A stretch of DNA of 64,000 nucleotides from NCBI RefSeq assembly GCF_001907675.1, contig NZ_MPNT01000022.1:32982-96981 (forward strand), read 5' to 3'. The DNA is from Mycobacterium paraffinicum (GTDB taxonomy: Bacteria > Actinomycetota > Actinomycetes > Mycobacteriales > Mycobacteriaceae). The notes under the pieces were generated by a model. The model saw only the letters and a program-made list of their open reading frames with translations. It was not told where the DNA came from and did not search any database. Numbering within the stretch: position 1 is the first letter of the stretch; the number at the start of each line of letters is the position of its first letter. A program made the translations under genes and the position numbers. Below, one piece after another: positions 1 through 8,813 of the stretch.

Positions 1-217
1 TGAGGTGATGGGAAATCGTCGGCTGGGACAGGTCGAAGGTGGCCGAAATCTCGCACACGCAGGCCTCGCCACCGGGGTGGCTGGCGATCAGGCTCAACAA
101 CCGCAGGCGCACCGGGTCGCCCAGTGCCTTGAACATCGCCGCCAACTCGGCCGCCTGGGGCTCGGCCATGGCGGCCGTCCCCAGGGTCGGGCAGCACTCC
201 CGCTGTTGTTTCGACAT
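1..217 (-). CDS. ArsR/SmtB-family metalloregulator (C-terminus cut by window edge)
   Basis: Winged-helix transcriptional repressor of the ArsR/SmtB family; 72 N-terminal residues are inside the window. Seen: the ArsR core FKALGDPVRLRLLSLI, and in the recognition-helix region EACVCEI, with Cys53 and Cys55 matching the CxC pair that binds arsenite in classical ArsR proteins; a further Cys8-Cys9 pair near the N-terminus could be the third ligand. The recognition helix DLSQPTISHHL then runs off the edge. The start ATG is preceded closely by an AAGGA-type ribosome site. It lies 38 bp behind the permease on the same strand, so it may be co-transcribed with it or use its own promoter. Sensing of As(III)/Sb(III) is inferred from the cysteines. 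Confidence 0.88.
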   Translation of the reverse strand, partial: MSKQQRECCPTLGTAAMAEPQAAELAAMFKALGDPVRLRLLSLIASHPGGEACVCEISATFDLSQPTISHHL

Positions 218-225
218 CCTTCTAT

Positions 226-237
226 ATAAACACTTAT
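226..237. promoter_or_regulatory. Candidate ArsR operator (ATAA-N4-TTAT)
   Basis: A short perfect inverted repeat, ATAAACACTTAT, lies 8 bp upstream of the ArsR start in an AT-rich patch that stands out from the GC-rich surroundings. ArsR/SmtB proteins commonly bind AT-rich palindromes overlapping their own promoter, so autoregulation is plausible. A 4-bp arm is weak evidence. Confidence 0.35.
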
Positions 238-255
238 CGAATCAGCGCGCCACTG

Positions 256-1503
256 CTATTTCGCGCGGGCACGCCGAATCGCGTAGGCGGCGACGCCGAG
301 AGCGAGCACCGCCAGGCCGGATGCCACCGACGACAGGGGCATCGCGAACGCGAGGAGCACGCATCCCATCAGCCCGATCGACGGGATCGCCGGGTGTGGG
401 CGGCCCTCGTCACGCCCCAGGGTGAACGCCGACGCGTTGGCCACGGCGTAATAGATCAGCACGGCAAAGGAGGAGAACCCTATCGCGTCGCGCAGGTCGG
501 CGGTCGCGGCCAGGATCGCCACCACGAGGCCGATCAGCAATTCGGCGCGGTGGGGGACCCCGAAGCGCGGGTGCACGGCGGAAAGAGCGTGGGGCAGGTG
601 GTGGTCCCGGGCCATGGCCAGCGTGGTCCGCGAGACGCCCAGGATCAGCGCCAGCAGCGAGCCCAGCGCCGCGACGGCCGCGCCCACCTGGACGACGGGA
701 ACGAGCCAGCCCGTCCCGGCGGCCCGCACCGTGTCGACGAGCGGCGCCGTCGCCTCACCGAGCCGTCGCGGCCCGAGCACCGCCAGCGCGGCCACGGCCA
801 CCAGCGCGTAGACGGCCAGCGCGATGGCGAGCGCGATCGGTATCGCGCGCGGGATGGTGCGCGCCGGGTCGCGCACCTCCTCGCCCAGGGTGGCGATGCG
901 CGCGTAGCCGGCGAAGGCGAAGAACAACAACCCCGCGGCCTGGACCACGCCGCCAAGGGTGGTCCCCGCCGGACGAAGGGGTTCGGCGCCGGCGGCTCCC
1001 GACGCGAACGCGGCGACGACCACCGCGGCCAGCACGGCCAAGACCAGCGAGACGATGACGCGGGTGAGCCACGCCGACTTCCGCACGCCGGCGTAGTTCA
1101 CCGCGGTCAGTCCCACCACCGCGGCAACGGCCACCGGGTGCGCGTGCGACGGCCACGCGTAGGCGCCGATGGTCAGGGCCATCGCTGCGCACGAGGCGGT
1201 CTTTCCGACGACGAAGCCCCAACCCGCGAGGTATCCCCAGAATTCGCCCAGCCGCTCACGGCCGTACACGTAGGTACCGCCGGAGGCGGGATAGCGGGCG
1301 GCCAGGCGCGCGGACGAGGTGGCGTTGCAGTAGGCCACCACCGCGGCCACCGCCAGGCCCAGCAGCAGCCCGGAACCCGCGGCGCGCGCCGCCGGGCCGA
1401 GCGCGGCGAAAATCCCCGCGCCGACCATCGAGCCCAATCCGATCGTCACCGCGTCGAACAAGCCCAGGCTTCGGCGAAGCTCGCCGGTGTTGCTGTCGGC
1501 CAC
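256..1503 (-). CDS. APC-superfamily amino-acid/polyamine permease
   Basis: A 415-residue inner-membrane secondary transporter of the amino acid-polyamine-organocation superfamily. Seen: an N-terminal helix with the APC glycine signature (GLGSMVGAGIFAALGPAA, about residues 21-38) where substrate is bound in the family, roughly 12 hydrophobic segments over the whole length, and a usual family length. The substrate cannot be read from sequence; cationic amino-acid transporters are the nearest remembered type. It is transcribed away from the ArsR-phosphatase fusion gene, and a perfect palindrome lies in the 64-bp gap between them, so the two may be controlled together. The arsR gene follows 38 bp downstream on the same strand. 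Confidence 0.85.
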   Translation of the reverse strand: MADSNTGELRRSLGLFDAVTIGLGSMVGAGIFAALGPAARAAGSGLLLGLAVAAVVAYCNATSSARLAARYPASGGTYVYGRERLGEFWGYLAGWGFVVGKTASCAAMALTIGAYAWPSHAHPVAVAAVVGLTAVNYAGVRKSAWLTRVIVSLVLAVLAAVVVAAFASGAAGAEPLRPAGTTLGGVVQAAGLLFFAFAGYARIATLGEEVRDPARTIPRAIPIALAIALAVYALVAVAALAVLGPRRLGEATAPLVDTVRAAGTGWLVPVVQVGAAVAALGSLLALILGVSRTTLAMARDHHLPHALSAVHPRFGVPHRAELLIGLVVAILAATADLRDAIGFSSFAVLIYYAVANASAFTLGRDEGRPHPAIPSIGLMGCVLLAFAMPLSSVASGLAVLALGVAAYAIRRARAK

Positions 1504-1537
1504 TCGGTCTCCTCACCCGCTGCGCAGTGGCCAACCT

Positions 1538-1553
1538 ATCAAATGAGTTTGAT
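1538..1553. promoter_or_regulatory. 16-bp palindromic operator in divergent promoter
   Basis: ATCAAATGAGTTTGAT is a perfect inverted repeat, ATCAAA-N4-TTTGAT. It lies in the 64-bp divergent gap, 34 bp upstream of the permease start and 14 bp upstream of the ArsR-fusion start. Its position and AT-rich symmetry fit a site for an ArsR-family dimer, most simply the adjacent fusion protein repressing both directions. Confidence 0.7.
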
Positions 1554-1567
1554 GTATCGTCTGCGAA

Positions 1568-2302
1568 GTGGCGGCAGGCAAGACGGCGGTTCCGTCGCTG
1601 ATGCGGATGGCGTCGCACCCGGTGCGCTGGGCGCTGCTGACCGAACTGGCGGGCAGCGATCTGCGGGTGCGGGAATTGGCCGCCGCCGTGGACGAGCCGC
1701 AAAATCTGATCTCGTACCATTTGCGGCTGCTGCGCTCGGCCGGCCTCGTCGACGCGCGGCGCAGCAGTTTCGATGGCCGCGACACCTACTACCGGCTGAA
1801 CCTGACCGGGTGCGCCGGGGCGTTCCGCGAGGCGGCCGCCGCGTTGCATCCGGCGCTGGCGCCGGCCCCCGCCACCAAACCGACGGTGCGCTCGGTGCTG
1901 TTCTTGTGTTCGGGTAACAGCGCGCGCTCGCCCATGGCGGAGGCGTTGCTTCGGCGACGGGGGCATGGCCGCATCCGGGCCGCCAGCGCAGGCAGCCATC
2001 CCAAACCGCACCTGCACCGCAACGCGATCCGGATCATGCGCGAGCGGTACGGGATCGACCTCGATGCGCAGCGGCCGCAGCCGTTGACCGCGGTGGCGCG
2101 GCGCCGCTTCGACTACGTGATCACGCTGTGCGACAGGGTGCGCGAGTACGCGCGCGAACACGGCGTCACCACCACGACGCACTGGAGCCTGCCCGACCCG
2201 TCGGGAGCTGGGTATCCCGAATTCGGGCGGGTGGCAAGCGAATTGGACGACCGCATCGACTTCCTGCTGCCCGTCCTCGACGCCCACCCGCGGGGACGAT
2301 GA
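1568..2302 (+). CDS. ArsR-family HTH fused to low-molecular-weight phosphatase / arsenate reductase domain
   Basis: A 244-residue fusion. Residues about 5-95 are an ArsR-type winged helix (recognition helix around DEPQNLISYHLRLL). Residues about 107-240 are a low-molecular-weight tyrosine phosphatase fold, the fold also used by thioredoxin-type arsenate reductases: P-loop C-x5-R-S at Cys114-Arg120 (LCSGNSARSPMAEAL) and general-acid Asp210 in HWSLPDPSG. The HTH part lacks the CxC metal pair seen in the ArsR at the left edge, so the effector may be read differently. Start is GTG, just behind the palindrome. It is followed after one base by the multicopper oxidase gene, an apparent operon. Arsenate reduction versus protein dephosphorylation is not decidable here. 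Confidence 0.88.
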   Translation: MAAGKTAVPSLMRMASHPVRWALLTELAGSDLRVRELAAAVDEPQNLISYHLRLLRSAGLVDARRSSFDGRDTYYRLNLTGCAGAFREAAAALHPALAPAPATKPTVRSVLFLCSGNSARSPMAEALLRRRGHGRIRAASAGSHPKPHLHRNAIRIMRERYGIDLDAQRPQPLTAVARRRFDYVITLCDRVREYAREHGVTTTTHWSLPDPSGAGYPEFGRVASELDDRIDFLLPVLDAHPRGR

Positions 2303-2303
2303 C

Positions 2304-3755
2304 GTGGCGCTGGATCGGCGTGACTTCTTCAAATGGGGCGGCCTGGCCGCGCTCGCCGCGAGCGGGGGAGCGTGCGCGCGCCCCGCACCGCCCGGTGGAA
2401 AGGCCGATTACACGTTGCGAATCGGCACGGGCGCAGTCGAATTGGCGCCCGGCCGCGTCGTGTCGACGCTGACCTACAACGGGCAGTTTCCCGGACCGCT
2501 GCTGCGATTCAAGGAGGGCCATCCGACAACGGTGGACGTCTTCAACGACACCGATTCCCCCGAGCAGTTGCACTGGCACGGTCAGCGGCTGGGCGTCGAC
2601 GTCGACGGCGCGGCCGAGGAGGGAACGCCCTACGTGCCCGCGCACGGCATGCGGCGGGTCTCCTTCGTTCCCGGCCCGGCGGGGTTTCGCTTCTATCACA
2701 CGCACGTGGTGCCGCGCTCCGACCTGTCCCGCGGCCAATACACCGGACTGGTCGGCCCGGTCTACATCGAGCCCCGGCAGAACACCGGCGGCTACGACCA
2801 AGAAATCTTCTTGACGCTCAAGGAGTTCGAGCCCTCGTTCAACCGCGGTGGCGACATGGCCAGTGATTTCCTGCCCGGCGGGCAGGAGCCGGAACTGCGG
2901 GAGCGGGGCGAATCGGCGATGGCGGCCTCGCTTGGCCGCGGCGACCCGCGCGGCTTCGAGGTGAGTTACGGGGCTTTCGCCGTGAACGGCCGCATGCTCG
3001 GCCACGGCGATCCGATCCGCGTGCGAACCGGCGAGAGGGTGCTGCTGCACGTGCTGAACGGCAGCGCCACCGAGACCCGCAGCCTGGCGCTGCCCGGGCA
3101 CACCTTCACCGTCACCGCGCTGGACGGCAACCCGGTACCCAATCCAGCCCAGGTGCCCGTGCTGTGGCTCGGCGCCGGTGAACGCGTCTCGGCGCTGGTC
3201 GACATGACGAATCCGGGGGTCTGGGTGCTGGGCGACCTGTCCGACGACGACCGGGGCCACGGCATGGGGACGGTCGTCGAATACGCCGGCCGCGGCGGGG
3301 ATCCACGGTGGACGGCGCCGCCGCCGTTCCGATGGGACTATCGGCTGTTCGCGCGCCCCGCGCCCGTCCCGCCGCCCGACCACGCCGTCGAGCTGCTGAT
3401 CGAGAAGCGCAATGCCGCCGACAACGGGTTCAACGTCTGGACCTTCAACGGCGCACCGTTTTCGATGGACGATAACCGGCCGGTGCTCGACGTGCGGCGG
3501 GGCGAGCATTACCGGCTGCGCTTCCGCAACGCGAGCGACGACCTGCACCCGATGCACCTGCACCGGCACACCTTCGAAATCACCCAATTCGCCGGCACGC
3601 CAACGGCCGGCGTCCGCAAGGACGTCGCGATGCTGGGCGGCTACCAGAGCATGGACGTCGACTTCGTCGCCGATCAGCCCGGCCTGTCGCTGCTGCATTG
3701 CCACCAGCAGATCCACATGGACTACGGGCTCATGCTGCTGCTCAACAGCGCCTGA
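2304..3755 (+). CDS. Tat-exported multicopper oxidase
   Basis: A 483-residue laccase-type oxidase. Seen: a twin-arginine signal (RRDFFKWGG at residues 5-13) followed by a hydrophobic stretch, then the four copper-binding motifs in order: HWHGQ (residues 90-94), YHTH (131-134), HPMHLHRH (about 413-420) and LLHCHQQIHMDYGLM near the C-terminus, carrying the type 1 Cys-His and the type 2/3 ligands. Such enzymes oxidise Cu(I) or organic substrates with reduction of O2 to water in the cell envelope; mycobacterial MmcO is a known copper-protective relative. Here it follows the ArsR-phosphatase fusion by one base (GTG start), implying shared control and a metal or oxidative stress role. Confidence 0.9.
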   Translation: MALDRRDFFKWGGLAALAASGGACARPAPPGGKADYTLRIGTGAVELAPGRVVSTLTYNGQFPGPLLRFKEGHPTTVDVFNDTDSPEQLHWHGQRLGVDVDGAAEEGTPYVPAHGMRRVSFVPGPAGFRFYHTHVVPRSDLSRGQYTGLVGPVYIEPRQNTGGYDQEIFLTLKEFEPSFNRGGDMASDFLPGGQEPELRERGESAMAASLGRGDPRGFEVSYGAFAVNGRMLGHGDPIRVRTGERVLLHVLNGSATETRSLALPGHTFTVTALDGNPVPNPAQVPVLWLGAGERVSALVDMTNPGVWVLGDLSDDDRGHGMGTVVEYAGRGGDPRWTAPPPFRWDYRLFARPAPVPPPDHAVELLIEKRNAADNGFNVWTFNGAPFSMDDNRPVLDVRRGEHYRLRFRNASDDLHPMHLHRHTFEITQFAGTPTAGVRKDVAMLGGYQSMDVDFVADQPGLSLLHCHQQIHMDYGLMLLLNSA

Positions 3756-3767
3756 CGCGGCGGCTTC

Positions 3768-4892
3768 CTACCCCAGCGGATTGTTCTCCCGCACACCGCG
3801 ATACATGCCCCACCGCACGATCCACGGCATCACCACTTTGTCGACCGACCACATCGGGAATCGGAACGCGTGACCGGTGGGCAGAAAAACCTCCAGCCCG
3901 TCCGGTTGGACCCCCACCAGCGAACCCCACCGCCGCGCCGGCGCCCGGTAGCTCCGCGGCCGGCCGCCACCAAGCTCGGCCCGGACGTTGCGGGCCACCA
4001 GCGCGTCGCCGCGGTTGCGGGCCGAGCTGCGCAGCGGATCGGTCGCCGCGACGTCACCCACCGCGAATACGCCGCGCTGTCCGGGCACCCGCAACTCCGG
4101 CGTCACCCGCACGAACCCGCGTTCGTCGAGCAGCTCCGGCGGCAACCAATCGGTGTTGGGCCGCACCCGGCCGATCGCCCACAGCACGGCGTCGGCCGAC
4201 GCCGGGGCTTGCCCGGTGCTCCAGCGCACCGGCTCGCCGGTGATCTCGTCGCCCGTGAATCCGTCGGGCAGCACGGCACGGTGGCCCGGGTGGATGCCCA
4301 CGCCCAGGCCGGTGAGTCGCCGCCGAATCCGGTCCCAACTTCGTGGGTGGTACTCGGTCAGGGCGCGCGGTCCGGGGAAGTACAGGTCGACCCGCTTGCC
4401 CGGCCAGGTGGTGGCCAGGTTCAGCGCGCTGCTGACCGCGGCCGCGCCGCCGCCCACGACGATGACCGAGTCGGCGGCCGCCAGCCGGCCGTGTGCCGCG
4501 CGCAGCTCCGCGCCGACCTCGGCGGCCGACTGCAGCGTTGGCCGGCGCCAAAAGCCGTTGCTGACCCCGGTCGAGATGACCAGCGCGTCAAACTCCTCGG
4601 CGAGTGTCGTGCCGTCGGCGCGTTTGCCCAGCACGGCGCGGGCGTCCAGGTCCAGGCCGGTCAACCGGGCCTGCACCGTGCGCACCCGGTCCAGGCGCCG
4701 GAACCTGTCGAACGGAATCCAGTAGTCGCGGGCCCAATCGTCCGGACGCGACAGCCGAACGCCGAGTTCCTGACCGCTGACCAGCGCGGGCTTGACGGAA
4801 ATGCCGACGACGTCGGCGTGCGCGGACAGCCGGATCGCGGCCAACACACCGGCGTCTCCGAGGCCGGCAATGACGACACGCTTGCGGTTCAT
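3768..4892 (-). CDS. Pyridine nucleotide-disulphide oxidoreductase family flavoprotein (NDH-2/AIF-like)
   Basis: A 374-residue FAD-dependent oxidoreductase. Seen: an N-terminal FAD Rossmann motif degenerate in its last glycine (VVIAGLGDAGVLAAIRL), a second nucleotide-binding motif VIVVGGGAAAVSSALNLA near residue 145 for NAD(P)H, and the C-terminal FAD motif GVFAVGDVAATDP. This layout matches type II NADH dehydrogenases and AIF-like reductases. No redox-active CxxC is visible. The internal ATG at 4892 is chosen because it begins the Rossmann strand directly. The gene converges on the multicopper oxidase with a 12-bp gap and diverges from the membrane protein gene. The electron acceptor is unknown. 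Confidence 0.82.
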   Translation of the reverse strand: MNRKRVVIAGLGDAGVLAAIRLSAHADVVGISVKPALVSGQELGVRLSRPDDWARDYWIPFDRFRRLDRVRTVQARLTGLDLDARAVLGKRADGTTLAEEFDALVISTGVSNGFWRRPTLQSAAEVGAELRAAHGRLAAADSVIVVGGGAAAVSSALNLATTWPGKRVDLYFPGPRALTEYHPRSWDRIRRRLTGLGVGIHPGHRAVLPDGFTGDEITGEPVRWSTGQAPASADAVLWAIGRVRPNTDWLPPELLDERGFVRVTPELRVPGQRGVFAVGDVAATDPLRSSARNRGDALVARNVRAELGGGRPRSYRAPARRWGSLVGVQPDGLEVFLPTGHAFRFPMWSVDKVVMPWIVRWGMYRGVRENNPLG

Positions 4893-4960
4893 GTCGCTAT
4901 CCTGCCTGGCATGGAATTCGGGCCCGTCCACTGACCGATCGATTGCCAGGAGCACGTCCC

Positions 4961-5854
4961 TTGGTCGCCTCGCCCCACAGCGATCGCATCGACCGCGTCG
5001 CGGAACTGCAGCGGTCGATGCACCCCCGCGCGCGTGCCGCCCTGCACGCGGCCGTGCGCGCGTCGGCTGCCCGCCCGGACGCCGCCCGGCGGGCCGCCAG
5101 GGACTTCGAAAAGCCGTCCCTCGGGGCGGCCGTGCTCGCGGAAGTCCGGTGGGCGTTCACCGCGCCCCGCACCTGGTTGATGGGTGTGGTCGCCAACGTG
5201 ATCTTCGCCGCGGCGTGGCTGCTGGTGCAGCCGCTGACGACCGGCCGCCACCACACCGATTGGGTGATCCTGGTCGGCACGTACTTCTCGTCGTGGGTGC
5301 TGGCCGACGTCACCACCACCAACCTGTTCGGCGCAGACCATTACCGCGTGCTGGCGGGCCTGTCCGGCGGCGTGCCGTTCTGGCGGATCCTGCTGATCAA
5401 AAACCTCGCCCTGCTTGCCATCGTCGGGCTGCCCACCTTGCTGGCGGCGATGGTGTTGACGTTGTGGTTGGAGACGCCGGGGCGGCTGGGGATCACGATT
5501 CCCACGGTCGCGGTGCCTATCGTGTCCTGGCTGGGGGTGGGCAACCTGGTCTCGGTGCTGCACCCCGTCAGCGTCGAGCCGCTGATCCGGCGCTGGCGCC
5601 AACGCGGCGACCGGCGCCGCATTAGCAGCTGGCTGGCGGTCCTGACCCTGCCGTACGCGCTGTACTACGTCGCCGACCCGATGAACGGGGTTGAGCAAAA
5701 GGTGCTGTGGACGAAGGTGCCCGCGATGATCTGGCCGGTGTTCGGGCGCGACACCAAGAGCTTCGTGCACCTGGCGATCGCCGTGGCCGTCTGGGTCGTC
5801 GGCACCGCCGCCGCGGTGCTGTGGGTGCGCAAGCGCGGGTTGACGATCAGGTGA
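4961..5854 (+). CDS. Polytopic integral membrane protein, unknown function
   Basis: A 297-residue protein with a charged N-terminal region of about 60 residues and about six hydrophobic segments in the rest; several conserved-looking polar motifs sit between helices (TTNLFGADHYRVL, SVEPLIRRWRQRGDRRR). The overall look resembles ABC-2-type membrane components, but no ATPase partner is adjacent. The TTG at 4961 is chosen over an upstream TTG at 4943 because AGGAG at 4948-4952 lies 8 bases before it. It converges on the KstD-like gene with a 13-bp gap. No function is assigned. Confidence 0.75.
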   Translation: MVASPHSDRIDRVAELQRSMHPRARAALHAAVRASAARPDAARRAARDFEKPSLGAAVLAEVRWAFTAPRTWLMGVVANVIFAAAWLLVQPLTTGRHHTDWVILVGTYFSSWVLADVTTTNLFGADHYRVLAGLSGGVPFWRILLIKNLALLAIVGLPTLLAAMVLTLWLETPGRLGITIPTVAVPIVSWLGVGNLVSVLHPVSVEPLIRRWRQRGDRRRISSWLAVLTLPYALYYVADPMNGVEQKVLWTKVPAMIWPVFGRDTKSFVHLAIAVAVWVVGTAAAVLWVRKRGLTIR

Positions 5855-5867
5855 TCGGTCGGGAATT

Positions 5868-7580
5868 TCACGCGGGCGACTCGGTCGCGAGCGCGTCGCG
5901 GGCCGCGATGTAGCCGTACACCAGCCCCTGCGCGATCGTGGCGCCCGCGCCGGGGTAGGTGGTGCCGAACGCGTTGGCGGCGGCATTGCCGATCGCGTAC
6001 AGCCCCCGGATCGCGGTCCCGTCCTCGCGCAGCACCCGCGCGCGTTCGTCGGCCGTCAGCCCACCGCAGGTGCCCAGGTCGCTGAGCACCATCTTGACCG
6101 CATAGAACGGGCCGCGCCGCAGCGGGCGCAGGTTGGGGTTCGGCGCGACGGTGGGGTCGCCGTAGTACCGGTCGTAGGCGCTGCGGCCCCGGCCGAAGTC
6201 GGAATCCTGCCCGGCCGAAGCGTTTTCGTTGAACCGGGTCATCGTCGCGACGAACTCCGCGGGCGGGACACCGATGCGCGCGGCCAGCTCGGCGAAGTCG
6301 TCGGCGCGCGCCGCGATGCCCGCGTCGTACCAGGACCGCGGGATCCGCATGCGCGGAAACAGTTCGGCGCTGAACACGTAGCTGTTGCGGTACTGCTGGT
6401 CGAAGACGATCCACATCGCCTCGACCGGGCTGCCCGACCGCTCCAGCCCCAGTAGTCGTTGGCCGAACGACATGTAGTCCGACGACTCGTTGGCGAACCG
6501 GCGGCCGTTCTGATCGACGATCAGGCAGCCCGGCAGCGACCGTTCGGCCAGCATCACCCCGGGCGGCTTGCCGGGCAGCGGCGCGACGGCGGGGAACCAC
6601 CACGCCTGATCCATCAGATCGATCCCGGCCCCGAGCTCCTGCGCGGCGCGGATGCCCTCGCCGGTGTTGGTCTCGGCGCCCAGGCTGAGGTTGGCGCCCA
6701 GCGATTCGGTCTGGAATTTCCACCGCATCTCCATGCTGTGGTCGAAACCTCCGGTGGCCAGCACCACGCCGCGCCGCGCCGCGATCGTCACCTCGCGGCC
6801 CCGGTGGGCGACGACCGCGCCGGTCACGCGGTCGGGGTCGCCGGTGAGGCGCAGCAGTGTGGTGTCGGTCCAGACCGGGATGCCGGCGCGCAGCACGCCG
6901 GCGAACATGCCGGCCGTCAGCCCCTGGCCGCCCGCCGCGTAGCGGCGGCCCAGCAGCCGCCCGCCGAGCCCCTGCGCCACCCGCTTGGCGAACGTCGGGA
7001 CGCCGCGGCGCGGTACCCGTGCGACCAGATTCATCCAGCGGTAGTCGGCGCCGGTCGTCGGTATCGACACGGCGGCCTCCAGGATGCTGGGCCGCAACCG
7101 CGTGCGGTATTCGCCGAGGATCGAGGTGTTCAGCGGGTGGCATTCGCAGGTGCGACCCGCGGCGCTGCCGCCCGGCTCCTCGGGGTGGTAGTCGGAGTAG
7201 TCGCGGGCCCAGAACAGGCGCAGCGGCGTAGTGCGGCGCAGCATCCCGACCGTGTCGGACACGTGCGCGAGGAACGCCGCGGAGCGTTGCCCGGGCGCCG
7301 AGCCGGCGACCACCGCGTCCAGGTAGGCGCCCGCGCGCTCGGCGGTGTCGTCGGCGCCGGCCTCGCGCAGCACGGGGCATGCGGGTAGCCAGAGCGCACC
7401 GCCGGAACGGGCGGTCGACCCGCCCACGTACCGCGACTTCTCCACCATCAGGACCGACAGCCCGCCCTCGTGCGCGGCCAGCGCGGCGGCCATGCCGGTA
7501 CCCGAGCCGATCACCAGCAGGTCGACGCTCGTATCGGTGACCGGAAGCCCCGCCGGGATGGTCGCGCTGTCCGGGCTCAC
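5868..7580 (-). CDS. 3-ketosteroid delta1-dehydrogenase-like FAD oxidoreductase
   Basis: A 570-residue flavoprotein of the KstD/fumarate-reductase flavoprotein family, which removes two hydrogens from ring A of 3-ketosteroids. Seen: N-terminal FAD motif VIGSGTGMAAALAAHEGG with VEKSRYVGGSTARSGG, and C-terminal GLYAIGNAAANAFGTTYPGAGATIAQ. Tyrosines are present where KstD1 has catalytic Tyr119 (ARDYSDYHPE), Tyr318 (ANESSDYMSFG) and Tyr487 (TTYPGAGAT), so the chemistry may be retained. It is divergent from the KshA-like gene across an 84-bp gap, which fits a delta1-dehydrogenation plus 9-alpha-hydroxylation pair that opens ring B. The steroid substrate is not known. Confidence 0.87.
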   Translation of the reverse strand: MSPDSATIPAGLPVTDTSVDLLVIGSGTGMAAALAAHEGGLSVLMVEKSRYVGGSTARSGGALWLPACPVLREAGADDTAERAGAYLDAVVAGSAPGQRSAAFLAHVSDTVGMLRRTTPLRLFWARDYSDYHPEEPGGSAAGRTCECHPLNTSILGEYRTRLRPSILEAAVSIPTTGADYRWMNLVARVPRRGVPTFAKRVAQGLGGRLLGRRYAAGGQGLTAGMFAGVLRAGIPVWTDTTLLRLTGDPDRVTGAVVAHRGREVTIAARRGVVLATGGFDHSMEMRWKFQTESLGANLSLGAETNTGEGIRAAQELGAGIDLMDQAWWFPAVAPLPGKPPGVMLAERSLPGCLIVDQNGRRFANESSDYMSFGQRLLGLERSGSPVEAMWIVFDQQYRNSYVFSAELFPRMRIPRSWYDAGIAARADDFAELAARIGVPPAEFVATMTRFNENASAGQDSDFGRGRSAYDRYYGDPTVAPNPNLRPLRRGPFYAVKMVLSDLGTCGGLTADERARVLREDGTAIRGLYAIGNAAANAFGTTYPGAGATIAQGLVYGYIAARDALATESPA

Positions 7581-7664
7581 GGTGAGAACGGTATGCCGGG
7601 CGGGGTGGCAGAGGAAGAGGGTGAAACAAGCCGCCGCGCAAAGCGGGCCGCAGGAGTTAAATCA

Positions 7665-8813
7665 ATGCCTATGGCGTCACAGTCGGAAGCCGACGAAATT
7701 CGGCTCATCGAAGCCCAGCCCGCACCGTCCCGGTTCGCCCGCGGCTGGCACTGCCTGGGCCTGATTCGGGACTTCGGTGACGGCAAGCCGCACGCGATCA
7801 ACGCCTTCGGCCAAAAGCTCGTCGCCTTCCGCGGCGAGGACGGCAACATCAGCGTGCTCGACGGTTACTGCCGGCACATGGGCGGTGACCTGTCGCAGGG
7901 CGAGGTCAAGGGCGACGAGATCGCCTGCCCGTTCCACGACTGGCGTTGGGGCGGCGACGGCCGATGCAAGCAGGTGCCCTACGCGCGGCGCACCCCCCGG
8001 CTTGCCCGCACGCGGGCCTGGACCACCCTGCAACAGGACGGCATGTTGTTCCTGTGGAACGACCCCGAGGGCAATCCGCCGCCGCCCGAGGTCACCATCC
8101 CGCGCATCGAGGGCGCGACGAGCGACGACTGGACCGACTGGCACTGGTACACCACGGTGGTGGGCAGCAATTGCCGCGAGATCATCGACAACGTCGTGGA
8201 CATGGCGCACTTCTTCTACATCCACGGCTCGCTGCCGACCTATTTCAAGAACATCTTCGAAGGCCACGTGGCGACGCAGTACATGAACGGGGAGGGCCGA
8301 CCCGACCTCGGCGGCACGGTGGGCGCCGAGATGCTCGGCACGACCTCGGTCGCGTCCTACTACGGCCCGTCTTTCATGATCGACGACCTGACCTACCACT
8401 ACCGGACCGGTGACGCCAAATCGATCCTGATCAATTGCCATTACCCGATCGACGCGAATTCCTTTGTGCTGCAATACGGCATCATCGTGAAGAAGTCGGA
8501 GGCGATGCCCGCCGACCAGGCGATCCAGACCGCGATCAAACTCGGCGACTACATCAAGCTGGGGTTCGAACAGGACGTGCAGATCTGGCGGCACAAGGCG
8601 CGCATCGACAATCCGCTGCTGGTCGAGGAGGACGGCCCGGTCTACCAGCTCCGTCGCTGGTACCAGCAGTTCTACGTCGATGCCGCCGACGTGACGCCAG
8701 ACATGGTGGACCGCTTTGAATTTGAGCTCGACACCACCCGGCCATACGAGGCGTGGATGAAAGAGGTCGAAGACAACATGGCGGCCCAGCCGGCCGCCGG
8801 GCCGGCGCTATGA
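7665..8813 (+). CDS. KshA-like Rieske non-haem iron oxygenase
   Basis: A 382-residue oxygenase component resembling 3-ketosteroid 9-alpha-hydroxylase KshA. Seen: Rieske [2Fe-2S] ligands C-x-H-x16-C-x2-H at Cys69, His71, Cys88, His91, and the mononuclear iron motif N-x2-D-x2-H-x4-H at Asn176, Asp179, His182, His187 (NVVDMAHFFYIH), as in KshA. Length is within a few residues of KshA. The ATG at 7665 is chosen because CAGGAG lies 8 bases upstream; the open frame extends further 5' without support. It overlaps the next gene by ATGA. The reductase partner (KshB) is not in this window. The substrate may be a steroid or another polycyclic ketone. Confidence 0.9.
   Translation: MPMASQSEADEIRLIEAQPAPSRFARGWHCLGLIRDFGDGKPHAINAFGQKLVAFRGEDGNISVLDGYCRHMGGDLSQGEVKGDEIACPFHDWRWGGDGRCKQVPYARRTPRLARTRAWTTLQQDGMLFLWNDPEGNPPPPEVTIPRIEGATSDDWTDWHWYTTVVGSNCREIIDNVVDMAHFFYIHGSLPTYFKNIFEGHVATQYMNGEGRPDLGGTVGAEMLGTTSVASYYGPSFMIDDLTYHYRTGDAKSILINCHYPIDANSFVLQYGIIVKKSEAMPADQAIQTAIKLGDYIKLGFEQDVQIWRHKARIDNPLLVEEDGPVYQLRRWYQQFYVDAADVTPDMVDRFEFELDTTRPYEAWMKEVEDNMAAQPAAGPAL

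Noticed and set aside
394-1917. Long frame of 507 codons opposite the APC permease
   Set aside because: It is antisense to a well-supported gene, rich in Arg, Gly and Gln as expected from GC-rich reverse-frame reading, and shows no domain.
7581-7664. Search for a KstR/KstR2-type palindrome in the KstD/KshA divergent promoter
   Set aside because: No AAC-N2-GTT-like or ACAAG-N2-CTTGT-like repeat is visible, so control by the known sterol repressors could not be supported here.
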